Below, piece after piece: positions 44,325 to 53,522 of a stretch of DNA of 64,000 nt; position 1 is the stretch's first letter, and every line of letters starts with the position of its first letter. A program made the position numbers and the translations under genes. This stretch comes from Cobetia amphilecti. GTDB lineage: Bacteria; Pseudomonadota; Gammaproteobacteria; Pseudomonadales; Halomonadaceae. The notes beneath the pieces were generated by a model. It made no database searches. It had not been told where the DNA came from and was given only the letters and a program-made list of their open reading frames with translations. The DNA is taken from contig NZ_CP084115.1 in the NCBI RefSeq assembly GCF_020217465.1, forward strand, positions 2,170,001 to 2,234,000, in the 5' to 3' direction.

Positions 44325-45260
44325 ATGCCGCGCCCCATCATTCTCGATTGTGATCCCGGCCACGACGATGCCATCTCGCTGATTCTGGCCCTGAGTTCAG
44401 ACGCGCTCGACGTGCTGGCCGTCACCACCAGCGCCGGCAATCAGACCCCCGACAAGACCCTCAACAACGCGCTGCGCGTGCTCACCCTGCTGGGGCGGCA
44501 TGACATTCCGGTCGCCGGTGGTGCGCCCAAGCCGCTGGCGCGTGAGCTGATCATCGCCGACAACGTGCATGGCGAAAGTGGCCTGGATGGCCCCGAACTG
44601 CCAGACCCCGCCTTCGCCCCCGTCACCCAGAGCGCCATCGAGCTGATGGCCGAGAAGGTCCGCACCTGTGAGCAGAAGGTCACGCTGGTGCCCTCTGGCC
44701 CGCTGACCAACATCGCGCTGTTTCTCGCTGCCTACCCTGAGCTGCACTCGCGTATCGACAGCATCGTGCTGATGGGCGGCGCGGCAGGGGTCGGCAACTG
44801 GACCCCCGCCGCCGAGTTCAACATCTTCGTCGACCCCGAAGCCGCCGACATGGTGTTCAAGTCCGGCCTGCCCATCGTGATGTGCGGGCTGGATGTCACT
44901 CATCAGGCGCAGGTCATGGACGAGGATATCGAGCGTATCCGCGCCATCGACAATCCCGTCGCCCAATGTGTCGCCGAGTTGCTCGACTTCTTCATGATCT
45001 ACCATCGCGACCCCAAGTGGGGATTCACCGGTGCGCCATTGCATGACCCCTGCACCATCGCCTGGCTGTTGAAGCCTGAGCTGTTCACCGCTGTCGAGTG
45101 CTGGGTCGGGGTCGAGACACAGGGCGAGCATATCCAGGGCATGACGGTAGTCGACCGTTACCAGCTCACCGGCAAGCCACACAACGCCAGGGTGCTGTTC
45201 GAGATCGACCGCCAGGGCTTCGTTGACCTGATCGCGCAACAGCTCAAGCGCTATCAATGA
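44325..45260 (+). CDS. rihA: Pyrimidine-specific ribonucleoside hydrolase RihA
   Basis: This is a 311-residue nucleoside hydrolase, the same length as E. coli RihA and highly similar throughout. The calcium-binding motif DCDPGHDD is at 8-15. [24 protein letters not shown] and [20 protein letters not shown] line the ribose site; [17 protein letters not shown] carries the last Ca ligand. It cleaves cytidine and uridine to base plus ribose, a possible source of ribose in the cell. ATG 44325 has AAGGA at 7 nt. Its stop lies in a 10-bp tandem repeat that leads into the next gene's start. Confidence 0.92.
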   Translation: MPRPIILDCDPGHDDAISLILALSSDALDVLAVTTSAGNQTPDKTLNNALRVLTLLGRHDIPVAGGAPKPLARELIIADNVHGESGLDGPELPDPAFAPVTQSAIELMAEKVRTCEQKVTLVPSGPLTNIALFLAAYPELHSRIDSIVLMGGAAGVGNWTPAAEFNIFVDPEAADMVFKSGLPIVMCGLDVTHQAQVMDEDIERIRAIDNPVAQCVAELLDFFMIYHRDPKWGFTGAPLHDPCTIAWLLKPELFTAVECWVGVETQGEHIQGMTVVDRYQLTGKPHNARVLFEIDRQGFVDLIAQQLKRYQ

Positions 45261-45286
45261 CTACCGATGACTATCGATGACGACCG
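45257..45286. repeat. 10-bp tandem repeat, three copies, joining a stop and a start codon
   Basis: ATGACTACCG, ATGACTATCG and ATGACGACCG are contiguous. The first contains the rihA stop (45258-45260) and the third begins with the start codon of the next gene (45277), so three ATG triplets in a row are spaced by 10 bp. Confidence 0.8.
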
Positions 45287-46956
45287 CTGATCGCCACGCC
45301 AGCGCCACTGCGCCACAAGAGCACGGCCATGGCTTCGACTACGACTACCTGATCGTGGGCTCGGGCTTTGGCGGCTCGGTATGCGCGCATCGTCTGACCG
45401 AGAAAGGCTATCGCGTGGCGGTCATGGAACAGGGCAAGCGCTGGACGCCGGACAACATGCCCCGCTCCAACTGGCGTCTTCGCCGCTGGCTGTGGCGACC
45501 GATGCTGGGGCTGCGCGGCTTCTTCACCATGAGCTTCTTCCGCCATGTCATCGTGCTGCACGGCAACGCGGTGGGTGGCGGTTCCATCACCTATGCGCAG
45601 ACACTGCTGGTGCCGCCTGCAAGGATCTGGGACAACGGCCAATGGGCAGGACTCAATGACTGGCATGCGGTGATGCCAGAGCACTACGCCACGGCGCAGC
45701 GGATGCTCGGCGTGACGACCAACCGGATCATCGCGCCGGCGGATGACGCCCTGAAACGCATGGCGGAAGTCGCCGGCTGCGAAGACACCTGGTACCCCAC
45801 CGAGGTCGGCATCTTCTTCGGCCCCGAGGGCGAAAGCGGCACGCCCGCCGCCGGTAGCACCCATCCAGACCCCTATTTCGCTGGCGAAGGGCCTGAACGA
45901 AAAAGCTGCATCGGCTGTGGCGGCTGCATGATGGGCTGCCGTCATGGCGCCAAGAACACACTCGACAGGAACTATCTCTATCTGGCCGAGAAGCACGGCG
46001 CCAAGGTGCACGCCGAGACCAAGGTGATCGATGTCGTACCGCTCAATGGCAAGGCGGATGGGGCCGATGGCTATGTGGTGACGACGGTGCCCTCCACCTT
46101 CGCCGGGCTCTATCTTGGCAGAGGCAAGCGCACGTTCACCTGTCAGTCCATCGTCTTCGCAGGCTCGTCGCTCGGCACCCAGGAGTTGCTGTTCCGCCTT
46201 AAGGACAAGGGCTCATTGCCGAACCTCTCGGACGCGCTGGGCAAGCGGATGCGCACCAATGCGGAGTCCTTGATCAGTTGTCGCATGCCGGGAAGTCGCG
46301 ATGACATGTCCAAGGGCATCGCCATTGGCTCCGGCATCCATATCGATGAGCACACCCATATCGAAGCCACGCGCTATCCCGCGGGCTCCGATTTCATGGG
46401 GCTGCTGTTCACCGCGATGGCCAGGGGCAAGCCTAGCTGGACACGCCCCTTCTCGTGGCTCAAGGCCATGGCGAAGGTGGTGGCGGCCAATCCGCGCCGC
46501 GCGCTGAAATTCCAGCTGCCGTGGGGCTTCGCGAAGGAAACGATCATCTTTCTGTGCATGCAGACGGCAGAGGGCCACCTCGACATGACGCTCAAACGCC
46601 TGTGGTACTGGCCATTTCGCAAGGCGCTGGTCACCGAAGGCAAGCGAATACCCACCTTCATCCCCGAGGCGAATGACTTCGTCACACGTGGCGCAGAGGC
46701 CATTGGCGCCATCCCCGGCAGCAGCATCCCCGAGATACTCTTCAACATCCCGACCACGGCGCACTGCATGGGCGGCGCGGCCATGGCGGCCTCCCCCGAG
46801 GACGGCGTCTGCGATGGCCAGAATCGCGTCTTCCATTATCGCAACATGCTGATCTGTGACAGCTCGATGCTCGCCGCCAACCTGGGCGTCAATCCAAGCC
46901 TGACCATCACCGCCTTGGCGGAACATGCGATGAGCCATATCCCGCGCAAGGAATGA
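45277..46956 (+). CDS. GMC-family oxidoreductase (cholesterol oxidase-like)
   Basis: This is a 559-residue FAD protein. GSGFGG at 28-33 is the nucleotide-binding motif. ESGTPAAGSTHPDPYFAGEG and the cysteine cluster CIGCGGCMMGC (Cys211, 214, 217, 221) characterise the cholesterol-oxidase-like GMC branch found in many bacteria. TTAHCMGGAAMA and NLGVNPSLTITALAEHAM give the active-site His and FAD contact. It has no signal peptide. Substrate unknown; sterol oxidation is not implied by homology alone. Starts 17 bp after rihA and could be co-transcribed with it. Confidence 0.87.
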   Translation: MTTADRHASATAPQEHGHGFDYDYLIVGSGFGGSVCAHRLTEKGYRVAVMEQGKRWTPDNMPRSNWRLRRWLWRPMLGLRGFFTMSFFRHVIVLHGNAVGGGSITYAQTLLVPPARIWDNGQWAGLNDWHAVMPEHYATAQRMLGVTTNRIIAPADDALKRMAEVAGCEDTWYPTEVGIFFGPEGESGTPAAGSTHPDPYFAGEGPERKSCIGCGGCMMGCRHGAKNTLDRNYLYLAEKHGAKVHAETKVIDVVPLNGKADGADGYVVTTVPSTFAGLYLGRGKRTFTCQSIVFAGSSLGTQELLFRLKDKGSLPNLSDALGKRMRTNAESLISCRMPGSRDDMSKGIAIGSGIHIDEHTHIEATRYPAGSDFMGLLFTAMARGKPSWTRPFSWLKAMAKVVAANPRRALKFQLPWGFAKETIIFLCMQTAEGHLDMTLKRLWYWPFRKALVTEGKRIPTFIPEANDFVTRGAEAIGAIPGSSIPEILFNIPTTAHCMGGAAMAASPEDGVCDGQNRVFHYRNMLICDSSMLAANLGVNPSLTITALAEHAMSHIPRKE

Positions 46957-47101
46957 TCTGCAGAATGCGTGGTGTGGAATGTGCTGATGCAGGAAGTGCT
47001 GGTGTAGAGAGAGAGAAAGCGACGGCTGGTATCATTGCCCGCCAGCGCCTCAGGCCAGGTGCCTACAACACGCGGGATCGATCAACACGGGAGCAACAGC
47101 A

Positions 47102-47329
47102 ATGAAACGGGTATCACTCTACAGCATGGCCAACTGCCCCCACTGCAAGACAGCCAAGCAATATCTGGAGCAGCAGAAGATCGGCTTCCGCCTGGTGGAT
47201 GTCCGATCCCCCGCGGGACAAAAGGAATTCGCCAAGACCGGCTTTCGCAGCGTGCCGGTCCTGAAGATTGGCGATCAGTTCCTGAAGGGCTTCAGCGTGA
47301 AAGGCTTCAATCAGTTGTATAGGGGTTGA
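47102..47329 (+). CDS. Glutaredoxin-like protein
   Basis: This is a 75-residue thioredoxin-fold protein. The active site is CPHC at 12-15 (SMANCPHCKTAKQYLEQQ) with the cis-Pro in FRSVPVLKIGDQFLKGFS. It is a compact NrdH/glutaredoxin-type dithiol reductant of the cytoplasm. ATG 47102 is preceded by GGGAG. It is the last gene before the insertion-sequence block. Confidence 0.88.
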   Translation: MKRVSLYSMANCPHCKTAKQYLEQQKIGFRLVDVRSPAGQKEFAKTGFRSVPVLKIGDQFLKGFSVKGFNQLYRG

Positions 47330-47428
47330 GAGGAGTACTCTTTATGACAGCAGTATCTTCTGGATACAGTTCATTACCCTGACAACCGCCTACTGCATGG
47401 GCCGGAAACTGAAAATATTTATAAAAAC

Positions 47429-48773
47429 GGCTCTTCGACGCCAGGTGTGGAATTAGTGCCCTAGAATGGTCCAGGATATGGGGCCCCGAACAGACTGGAG
47501 AATTGACATGGATGGTACTCAGATCCTGACCCTTGGTTTGGGCTTGCAAGCGCCTTGGAAACTCAAGGACCAGCATCTGGATACCACGTCATCTCCGCAT
47601 CGTCTCGAGCTTTACGTGGAAGCCGACCGGGGGAGCCTTTATGCCTGCCCGGAATGCGGCAAGGCATGCCCGGCGCATGACTTTGCCGACAAGTCCTGGC
47701 GACACCTGAACTTCTTTCAGCATCATTGCTATCTCCATGCCCGCGTTCCTCGCACCCGGTGTCCAGAGCACGGCGTCAAGCGAGTCGAGGTGCCCTGGGC
47801 TCGCCCTGATAGTGGTTTCACACTGTTAACAGGCTGCCATGTCGTTGGTCAGGGAGATGCCTGTGCTCGCCGTCTCTCGGCAATTGGAAGTCACTGACAA
47901 GCGTCTGTGGCGCATCGTGCATCATTACGTAGGCCGCATGCTGGGAGACCTGGATCTTTCTCAGGTTGCCAATGTCGGGGTAGACGAAACGGCATCACGT
48001 CGAGGGCAACGTTACGTCACCGTATTTCTCGATATGCAACGCCAACAAGAGCCGGTGATCTTTGCTGTCCAGGGACGTGGCAAAGAGACGATCAAGGCGT
48101 TCAGCGCCTTTCTCGAGGCACATGGCGGCGCCCCGGGCAATGTGGTTGAAGTCGTGTGTGACATGTCTCCGGCCTTCCTCAATGGCACTGCGAAACATCT
48201 TCCTGATGCTCGAGTGACGGTTGACTGGTTCCATATCGTGCAGACGTTCACCAAGGCGTTGGATGAAGTGCGTAAGCGGGAACGTCGAGAAAAAGCCCAT
48301 CCCAGGGCCCTGCGCTGGGCAGTGCTGAAAAGCATGGATAACCACAACCTGACGGAAAAGCAGCTGGTCGCCCTCCGGGAGCTGGTTGCTGACCAAAGGG
48401 CTACCGCGAATGCATGGATCATCAAGGAAAAGCTGAGGTGGATTCGTCGCGCACCGACAGCGCGCGGGGCTCGTTGGCGCATCACGAATTACCTCAATGT
48501 GATGCGTGAGGCAGTCGCCGGCCACACGCTCCTCAAGCCAATGGCAAAAGCACTCAATACGTTGGAGCGACATGCCGACCAGGTTGTGAGGCGCTGGTAT
48601 TCAGGCCTGACGAACGCATGTCTGGAAGGCATGAACGGCCTCTTTCAGGCTGCCAGATCTCGCGCTCGCGGCTACCGAAACGAAAGCAATTTCATTGCGA
48701 TGATCTACCTGATCGGCAGCCCCGTGGGGCGCATGCTGGATGAAGCCAAATCCACATGAAACGTCGAAGAGCC
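47429..48773 (+). mobile_element. ISL3-family insertion sequence, defective
   Basis: A 1345-bp element is bounded by inverted repeats: GGCTCTTCGACG at 47429-47440 and its complement at 48762-48773. Beyond a 5-bp mismatch both ends share TGTGGA, giving an imperfect IR of about 23 bp. It encodes one ISL3-type transposase. The 8-bp flanks expected to be duplicated (ATAAAAAC left, ACATTGAT right) do not match. The right end abuts an IS481 remnant, so one flank has been rearranged after insertion. Confidence 0.85.
47508..48759 (+). pseudogene. ISL3-family transposase, frameshifted
   Basis: The N-terminal part has a zinc-finger-like region (CPECGKAC, CPEHGVKRV) and the C-terminal part the ISL3 DDE domain: VANVGVDETASRRGQRYVT, VVEVVCDMSPAFLNGTAK, VDWFHIVQTFTKALDEVR and LEGMNGLFQAARSRARGYRN. 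The frame changes near 47825-47840. Comparing FTLL-TGCHVV with the expected FTLL..QAAMSLVREMP suggests a 5-bp loss after CTGTTA. Both halves are otherwise intact, so the lesion is recent. ATG 47508 has GGAG upstream. Confidence 0.85.
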
Positions 48774-49354
48774 ACATTGATATCAAGCACCTGCCCCAAA
48801 TGCCTGACGAAGATCAGAAGCGTTATCTCTACGTCGCGATTGATCGTGCCACTCGGTGGGTGTATCTGGAGGTCAGATCAAGTCAATCTGCAAAGGACAC
48901 CCAGGCGTTCATGAAGCGTGTGGAAGAGGAGGCTCCCTTCACGATTCGAACCGTGCTCACGGACAATGGTAAATCCTTTACCGATCGCTTCACCGTGGGT
49001 GGCGAACGTAAGCCCAGTGGAAATCATCTTTTCGATCAGGAATGTCAGAACCATGGTATTGAGCATCGATTGATCAGGCCAGGCAGACCCCAAACGAACG
49101 GGATGGTGGAGCGCTTCAATGGGCGTATCAGCGATGTTCTGGCGACTCGGCGTTATGACTCAAGTGAGGATTTAGAACAGACACTCGAGCGTTATTGCTG
49201 GCTCTATAACCACCACATTCCTCAGAAGGCACTACACCACAAAGCGCCTATAGCAGCAATGAAGGAGTGGCAGGTTGAACGACCTGAGCTGTTTACGCAA
49301 GCTATAGTCAATCAGACGGAACCCGACATCGCTGGCGCTGGAGATGATCAGTGA
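48774..49354 (+). pseudogene. IS481-family transposase remnant, 5' missing
   Basis: The reading frame covers only the C-terminal catalytic half of an IS481-type transposase: HIDIKHLPQMPDEDQKRYLY (first Asp), TVLTDNGKSFTDRF (second Asp), RPGRPQTNGMVERFNGRISD (Glu) and ALHHKAPIAAMKEW at the end. The N-terminal HTH half is absent. The left end lies exactly at the ISL3 terminal repeat, so the ISL3 element inserted into it and the left part was then lost, or the two were joined by deletion. The right IS481 end is not delimited; its frame closes at 49354 inside the AraC fragment. Confidence 0.8.
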
Positions 49355-49742
49355 ATGCCTGGCGGCCAGACCCGCCCAGACGGATGCCGGGGAAAGGCAT
49401 CCTCCCCGGGAGACGGCAGACTGGAAGGAAACGCTGGAAGACTGGATCCACAACGGGGAAGTTGCCTATCAAAGCCAGGCGGAGATCGCCGCTCGTCTGG
49501 GCATGAGCGTGCGCCAGTTGCAGCGCCGCTATCGCGATGCCTACGGCCAGACCATGACGCAGGACCTGAGACGACGACAATTGGTCCGTGCCGCTCACCT
49601 GCTTCAGGACCGCAATGTCACGGTGGAGGCCGCGGCCGAAATGGCGGGGTATCGCAGCGCCGCCAATTTCGCCACCGCCTTTCGTCGCCAGTTCGGCGTG
49701 CCGCCCAGTCAGCGGCCTGTCATTGACAACAGCGCGGTGTAG
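49344..49742 (+). pseudogene. AraC-family regulator, C-terminal fragment
   Basis: The 132 visible residues are the double-HTH domain of a GlxA-type AraC regulator: YQSQAEIAARLGMSVRQLQR, VEAAAEMAGYRSAANFATAF and FGVPPSQRPVID. Full proteins of this group have about 300-330 residues, so the sensor half is missing. The frame is closed by TAG at 49305, within the IS481 remnant. The fragment is therefore the victim of the IS481 insertion and is probably not functional, although an ATG at 49344 could allow a short product. Confidence 0.75.
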
Positions 49743-49788
49743 GGTGAGTCGACATGCAAGGGGGACGGTCAGGGCAAGGCGCTGGATG

Positions 49789-50619
49789 TCAAGCGCAAGC
49801 GGCAAGGAAGCGAACAAGTCGTGTCATCACTTCCTCTGGCTGTTCGCGATGCGGAACATGTCCGCAGTCGTCGAGAAGATGCAGCTCAGCGCCGCGCCCC
49901 GCGTTCTCGGTCAGGCGCGCCGGCTGGGAAGCACTTCCGTACTCATCCTGCGCGCCATGGATCACCAGCAACGGACAACGCAACGCTGCCAGAGAGGCAT
50001 CGAGACACCAGTCACGAAAAGCGGGGGCCAGCCAACTATCGATCCAGGCGCTGAGCACCCACTCGGTCCTGGAGCCGTGATATCGGGCAAGTCGTGCGCG
50101 CTGGTCGGGCTCGGCAAACAGGCGTTGCGCTTCACGGATACCGTTCAGGGTCAGCTCCTCGACCATCGCCTGCGCCGCCAGCGTGATAACAGCCTGACAA
50201 CGCGCATGATGTGTCGCGGCGCCGGCGATGGCCATGCCCCCGCCGACACTGTGGCCAAGCAGGATGAAGCGCTCCAGCGCGAGCCCTTCGATCACGGCCT
50301 GCAAGTCGCCGCGAGCCTCCTGCTCGATGAAATCCAGCGGCATGGGGTGATGGCGTGCCTCCGAACGGCCGAAGCCTGCCCGGTCGTAGGCGATTACCTC
50401 GCGTCCGCTACTGACCGCCAGCGTTGCAGGAAAGCCTCGCCACAGCGCCACGCAGCCCAGTGAGTCATGCAGCAGAATGATGGGCGCACGCACTGGGTTA
50501 ATGGCCGGAACGGCAGGCTGCCATCGGGCCACGAACAACGCACCATACGGGCCTTGCAACCAGTTCTGCTGGCATATGATGTCTTGTGATGTCACATCCA
50601 TGTCTCCTGTGCCCACCAT
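49789..50619 (-). CDS. Alpha/beta hydrolase
   Basis: This is a 276-residue hydrolase-fold protein. The oxyanion segment is LLHDSLGCVALWRGFP, the nucleophile elbow GHSVGGG, the acid in VIHGAQDEYG and the His in DDCGHVPHREQPEEVM. These form a complete Ser-Asp-His triad. Substrate unknown; esterase or C-C hydrolase. ATG 50619 has GGAG at a good distance, while ATG 50601 has its SD too close. It is convergent with the AraC fragment, which may once have been its regulator. Confidence 0.83.
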   Translation of the reverse strand: MVGTGDMDVTSQDIICQQNWLQGPYGALFVARWQPAVPAINPVRAPIILLHDSLGCVALWRGFPATLAVSSGREVIAYDRAGFGRSEARHHPMPLDFIEQEARGDLQAVIEGLALERFILLGHSVGGGMAIAGAATHHARCQAVITLAAQAMVEELTLNGIREAQRLFAEPDQRARLARYHGSRTEWVLSAWIDSWLAPAFRDWCLDASLAALRCPLLVIHGAQDEYGSASQPARLTENAGRGAELHLLDDCGHVPHREQPEEVMTRLVRFLAACA

Positions 50620-50760
50620 GGTGGAATCTCCGAGCTGTTGCTCTCAAGACACTGCCACAGCCCGCGCCGGGAAACGCTTAGACATCCTGATGACCCATTG
50701 CTAATGTTGGGCGTCGTCGCGGTATGCGCCCCTGTTGGTGTTGGCGGCAGATCGCAGCCG

Positions 50761-50820
50761 CACGATCGCAAACAGCACGAACGAAAAGCGCACGAACGAA
50801 AAGCGCACGACAGAACAAGA
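50761..50820. repeat. 15-bp tandem repeat, four copies, upstream of metY
   Basis: CACGATCGCAAACAG, two identical copies of CACGAACGAAAAGCG, then CACGACAGAACAAGA. The array ends 32 bp before the metY start and covers the zone where its leader should be. Confidence 0.88.
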
Positions 50821-50852
50821 ACTTCGCCACGCTCTCGCACAAGGACACTGTC

Positions 50853-52175
50853 ATGTCGGTTGACAACATGAAGCTGGAATCCCTCGCCCTGCATCACGGC
50901 TATACCTCGGAAGCCACCACCAAGGCCGCGGCGGTGCCGATCTACCAGACCACTTCCTACACCTTCGATGATACCCAGCATGGCGCGGATCTCTTCGACC
51001 TCAAGGTGCCGGGCAACATCTATACCCGCATCATGAACCCGACCAATGACGTGCTGGAGCAACGCATGGCCGCCGTCGAGGGCGGTATCGCAGCGCTGGC
51101 GGTGTCATCCGGCATGGCGGCGATCACCTATGCCATCCAGGCGCTGGTACAGGTCGGCGACAACATCGTCAGCACCAGCCAGCTGTATGGCGGCACCTAC
51201 AACCTCTTCGCCCACAGCCTACCGCGTCAGGGGGTCGAGGTACGCATGGCAGCCTTCGATGATTTCGAAGGCCTCGAAGCACTGATCGATGACAGGACCC
51301 GCGCCGTGTTCTGCGAATCCATCGGCAACCCTGCCGGCAACATCGTCGATCTCGCGCGTCTGGCCGAGATCGCTCACAAGCATGGCGTGCCACTCATCGT
51401 CGACAATACCGTCGCCACGCCAGTGCTGTGCCGCGCCTTCGATCACGGCGCCGATATCGTGATCCATTCGCTGACCAAGTACATCGGCGGCCACGGGACC
51501 ACCGTGGGTGGCATCATCATCGATTCCGGCAAGTTCGACTGGGTCGCCAACAAGGACCGCTTCCCGATCCTCAACGAGCCGGACCCCTCCTACCACGGCG
51601 TCGTCTACACCGAAGCCTTCGGCCCGGCTGCCTATATCGGTCGCTGTCGCGTGGTGCCGCTGCGCAATACCGGCGCGGCACTGTCACCGCAGAGTGCCTT
51701 CCTGCTGTTGCAGGGCCTGGAAACCCTCAGCCTGCGCATGGAGCGCCACTGCAGCAATGCGCTCGCACTGGCCGAATACCTTCAACAGCACCCGAGCGTC
51801 AGCTGGGTCAACTACGGTGCCCTGCCGGACAGCTCCTATCACGCCACCTGCCAGAAGATCACCGGTGGCAAGGCCTCCGGCATCATCAGTTTCGGCATCA
51901 AGACGGACGCGACAGGTGACGACAAGGCCGAAGCCGGGCGCATCGCCGGCGGCAAGTTCATCGATGCGCTGCAGATGATTCTGCGCCTGGTCAATATCGG
52001 CGATGCCAAGTCACTGGCCTGTCACCCGGCCTCCACCACTCACCGTCAGCTCAACGAGGAAGAACTGGCCAAGGCCGGCGTCTCGGCGGATCTGGTGCGC
52101 ATCTCGGTGGGGATCGAGCATATCGACGACATCATCGCCGATGTCAGCCAGGCACTGGACAAGGCGGTGGCCTGA
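50853..52175 (+). CDS. metY: O-acetylhomoserine aminocarboxypropyltransferase
   Basis: This is a 440-residue Cys/Met-metabolism PLP enzyme. It makes homocysteine directly from O-acetylhomoserine and sulfide (or methanethiol to methionine). AAAVPIYQTTSYTFDDTQHG, YTRIMNPTNDVLEQRMAAVE and VSSGMAAITYAIQALV are conserved; the PLP lysine is in VIHSLTKYIGGHGTTVGG. The length of about 430-440 and the inserted region after PDPSYHG fit the MetY group rather than MetB/MetC. ATG 50853 has AAGGA at 8 nt. With mmuM nearby, two homocysteine-linked enzymes lie in this window. Confidence 0.92.
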   Translation: MSVDNMKLESLALHHGYTSEATTKAAAVPIYQTTSYTFDDTQHGADLFDLKVPGNIYTRIMNPTNDVLEQRMAAVEGGIAALAVSSGMAAITYAIQALVQVGDNIVSTSQLYGGTYNLFAHSLPRQGVEVRMAAFDDFEGLEALIDDRTRAVFCESIGNPAGNIVDLARLAEIAHKHGVPLIVDNTVATPVLCRAFDHGADIVIHSLTKYIGGHGTTVGGIIIDSGKFDWVANKDRFPILNEPDPSYHGVVYTEAFGPAAYIGRCRVVPLRNTGAALSPQSAFLLLQGLETLSLRMERHCSNALALAEYLQQHPSVSWVNYGALPDSSYHATCQKITGGKASGIISFGIKTDATGDDKAEAGRIAGGKFIDALQMILRLVNIGDAKSLACHPASTTHRQLNEEELAKAGVSADLVRISVGIEHIDDIIADVSQALDKAVA

Positions 52176-52527
52176 CGCGGGAGCGGTTCCTAAACGACAG
52201 TCAGGCGACATTGAGGCGCCAACCAGGCAGTCTCAGTCATATCTCAGCGCCCGCGAAGACTCGCTTCTTTGCGGGCGCCTTGTGTTGCGTATCCCGATGA
52301 CTGTACTTCTCTCAGGCCTGCCAGACCTGCAAAAGACGACAAGAAAGATAACGGTATACATATCGCTGAACCGTTAGGTCGGCGGGACATCCAGACCCAG
52401 CATAAATCTGGTTAATACCAAGAATAAAAAATCGAAACTACCGAAATACACGAGCAGAACACACTCTTGGCTCAAGGCGCACACAGAGGCGCCTGTCACG
52501 ATGATAACAACTCCAAGAGGTGTCCCG
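52176..52527. other. Intergenic region before the TRAP operon
   Basis: The 352-bp gap contains the metY hairpin (52247-52278) and an AT-rich zone at 52340-52440 likely to hold the TRAP operon promoter. A minus-strand frame at 52374-52571 crosses it without coding features. Confidence 0.45.
52247..52278 (+). terminator. Hairpin, probable metY terminator
   Basis: GCGCCCGC-G-AAGA pairs with TCTT-T-GCGGGCGC (one G-T pair) around CTCGCT-type loop. The following CTTGTGTTG is only weakly T-rich. Confidence 0.6.
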
Positions 52528-53520
52528 ATGAAATCCGTCCAGTTGAAGCCAGCCCTGCTGACCACCGCCATCGCGGTGGCCTGTGCCTTGCCGCTGAGCG
52601 CCGCTCAGGCCCAGGATATCAAGCTCGGCCACGTGCTGGCGCCCACCCATAGCTGGAACATCGCGGCGGAAGGCTTCGCCAAGGAAGTCGCCGAGGCCAC
52701 TGATGGCCGCGTCAATTTCCAGGTCTTCCCCAGTGGTCAGCTCGGCAACGAGAAGACCGTCGTCGAAGGCATGCAGATCGGCAGTGTGCCGGCCGGCGTG
52801 ATCGGCTGTGGTTCCTTCCAGCCGCTGGATGCGCGCTTCGGCATCGTCGAACTGCCCTACTCCTGGCCGGACCGCGAACACGCCTACGCAGCCTATGACG
52901 GCAAGCTGGGCGATGCGCTCGAGGACATCGCCGACGAGCACAACATGAAGATCCTGTCGTGGTGGGAGAACGGCTTCCGTCACGTCACCAACAACCGTGG
53001 CCCCATCACCACCCCGGAAGACCTCGCGGGTCTGAAGATTCGCGTCACGCCGGACAAGATGCGTCTGGATACCTTCACCGCGCTGGGCTCAAGCCCCGCA
53101 CCGCTGTCCTTCGGTGAGCTCTACTCCGCGCTGCAGCAGGGCGTGTTCGATGCCCAGGAAAACCCGCTGGCCATCATCTATTCCTCTTCCTTCAGCGAAG
53201 TGCAGGACTACGTCTCCCTCACCGGTCACGTCTGGGCACCGGCGTGTCTGACCATGTCCAACTTCACCTGGAACCAGCTTTCCGAGCAGGATCAGGCGGC
53301 AGTGCAGAAGAGCGCCGACGAATGGCGTGACAAGCAGCGCGCGATGACCCAGAAGGATGACGCCGAGCTGGTCGCCAAGCTGGAAGAGGCCGGCATGCAG
53401 GTCAACGAGGTCGATACCGCGCCCTTCAATGCCAAGGTGCAGGGTGTCTGGGCCGAGTACACCGACGTCTTCGGGCCTGAGCTGATGGGCCTGGTCGAGC
53501 AATACCGCAAGGGCGAGTGA
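52528..53520 (+). CDS. TRAP transporter solute-binding protein (DctP type)
   Basis: This is a 330-residue periplasmic receptor. A Sec signal (cleavage at AAQAQ-D) is followed by IKLGHVLAPTHSWNIAAEGF, the DctP start. TPEDLAGLKIRVTPDKMRLD includes the conserved Arg that binds the carboxylate of the ligand, followed by ALGSSPAPLSFGELYSALQQGVFDAQENP, the family signature. The ligand is therefore probably a carboxylic acid. ATG 52528 has AAGAGG at 7 nt. First gene of the block that continues through the membrane subunits and five-carbon-chain-type enzymes to 60942. Confidence 0.92.
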   Translation: MKSVQLKPALLTTAIAVACALPLSAAQAQDIKLGHVLAPTHSWNIAAEGFAKEVAEATDGRVNFQVFPSGQLGNEKTVVEGMQIGSVPAGVIGCGSFQPLDARFGIVELPYSWPDREHAYAAYDGKLGDALEDIADEHNMKILSWWENGFRHVTNNRGPITTPEDLAGLKIRVTPDKMRLDTFTALGSSPAPLSFGELYSALQQGVFDAQENPLAIIYSSSFSEVQDYVSLTGHVWAPACLTMSNFTWNQLSEQDQAAVQKSADEWRDKQRAMTQKDDAELVAKLEEAGMQVNEVDTAPFNAKVQGVWAEYTDVFGPELMGLVEQYRKGE

Positions 53521-53522
53521 CG

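Noticed and set aside
47421-48781. 8-bp target duplication for the ISL3 element
   Set aside because: The flanks ATAAAAAC and ACATTGAT do not match; the element is not a simple insertion any more.
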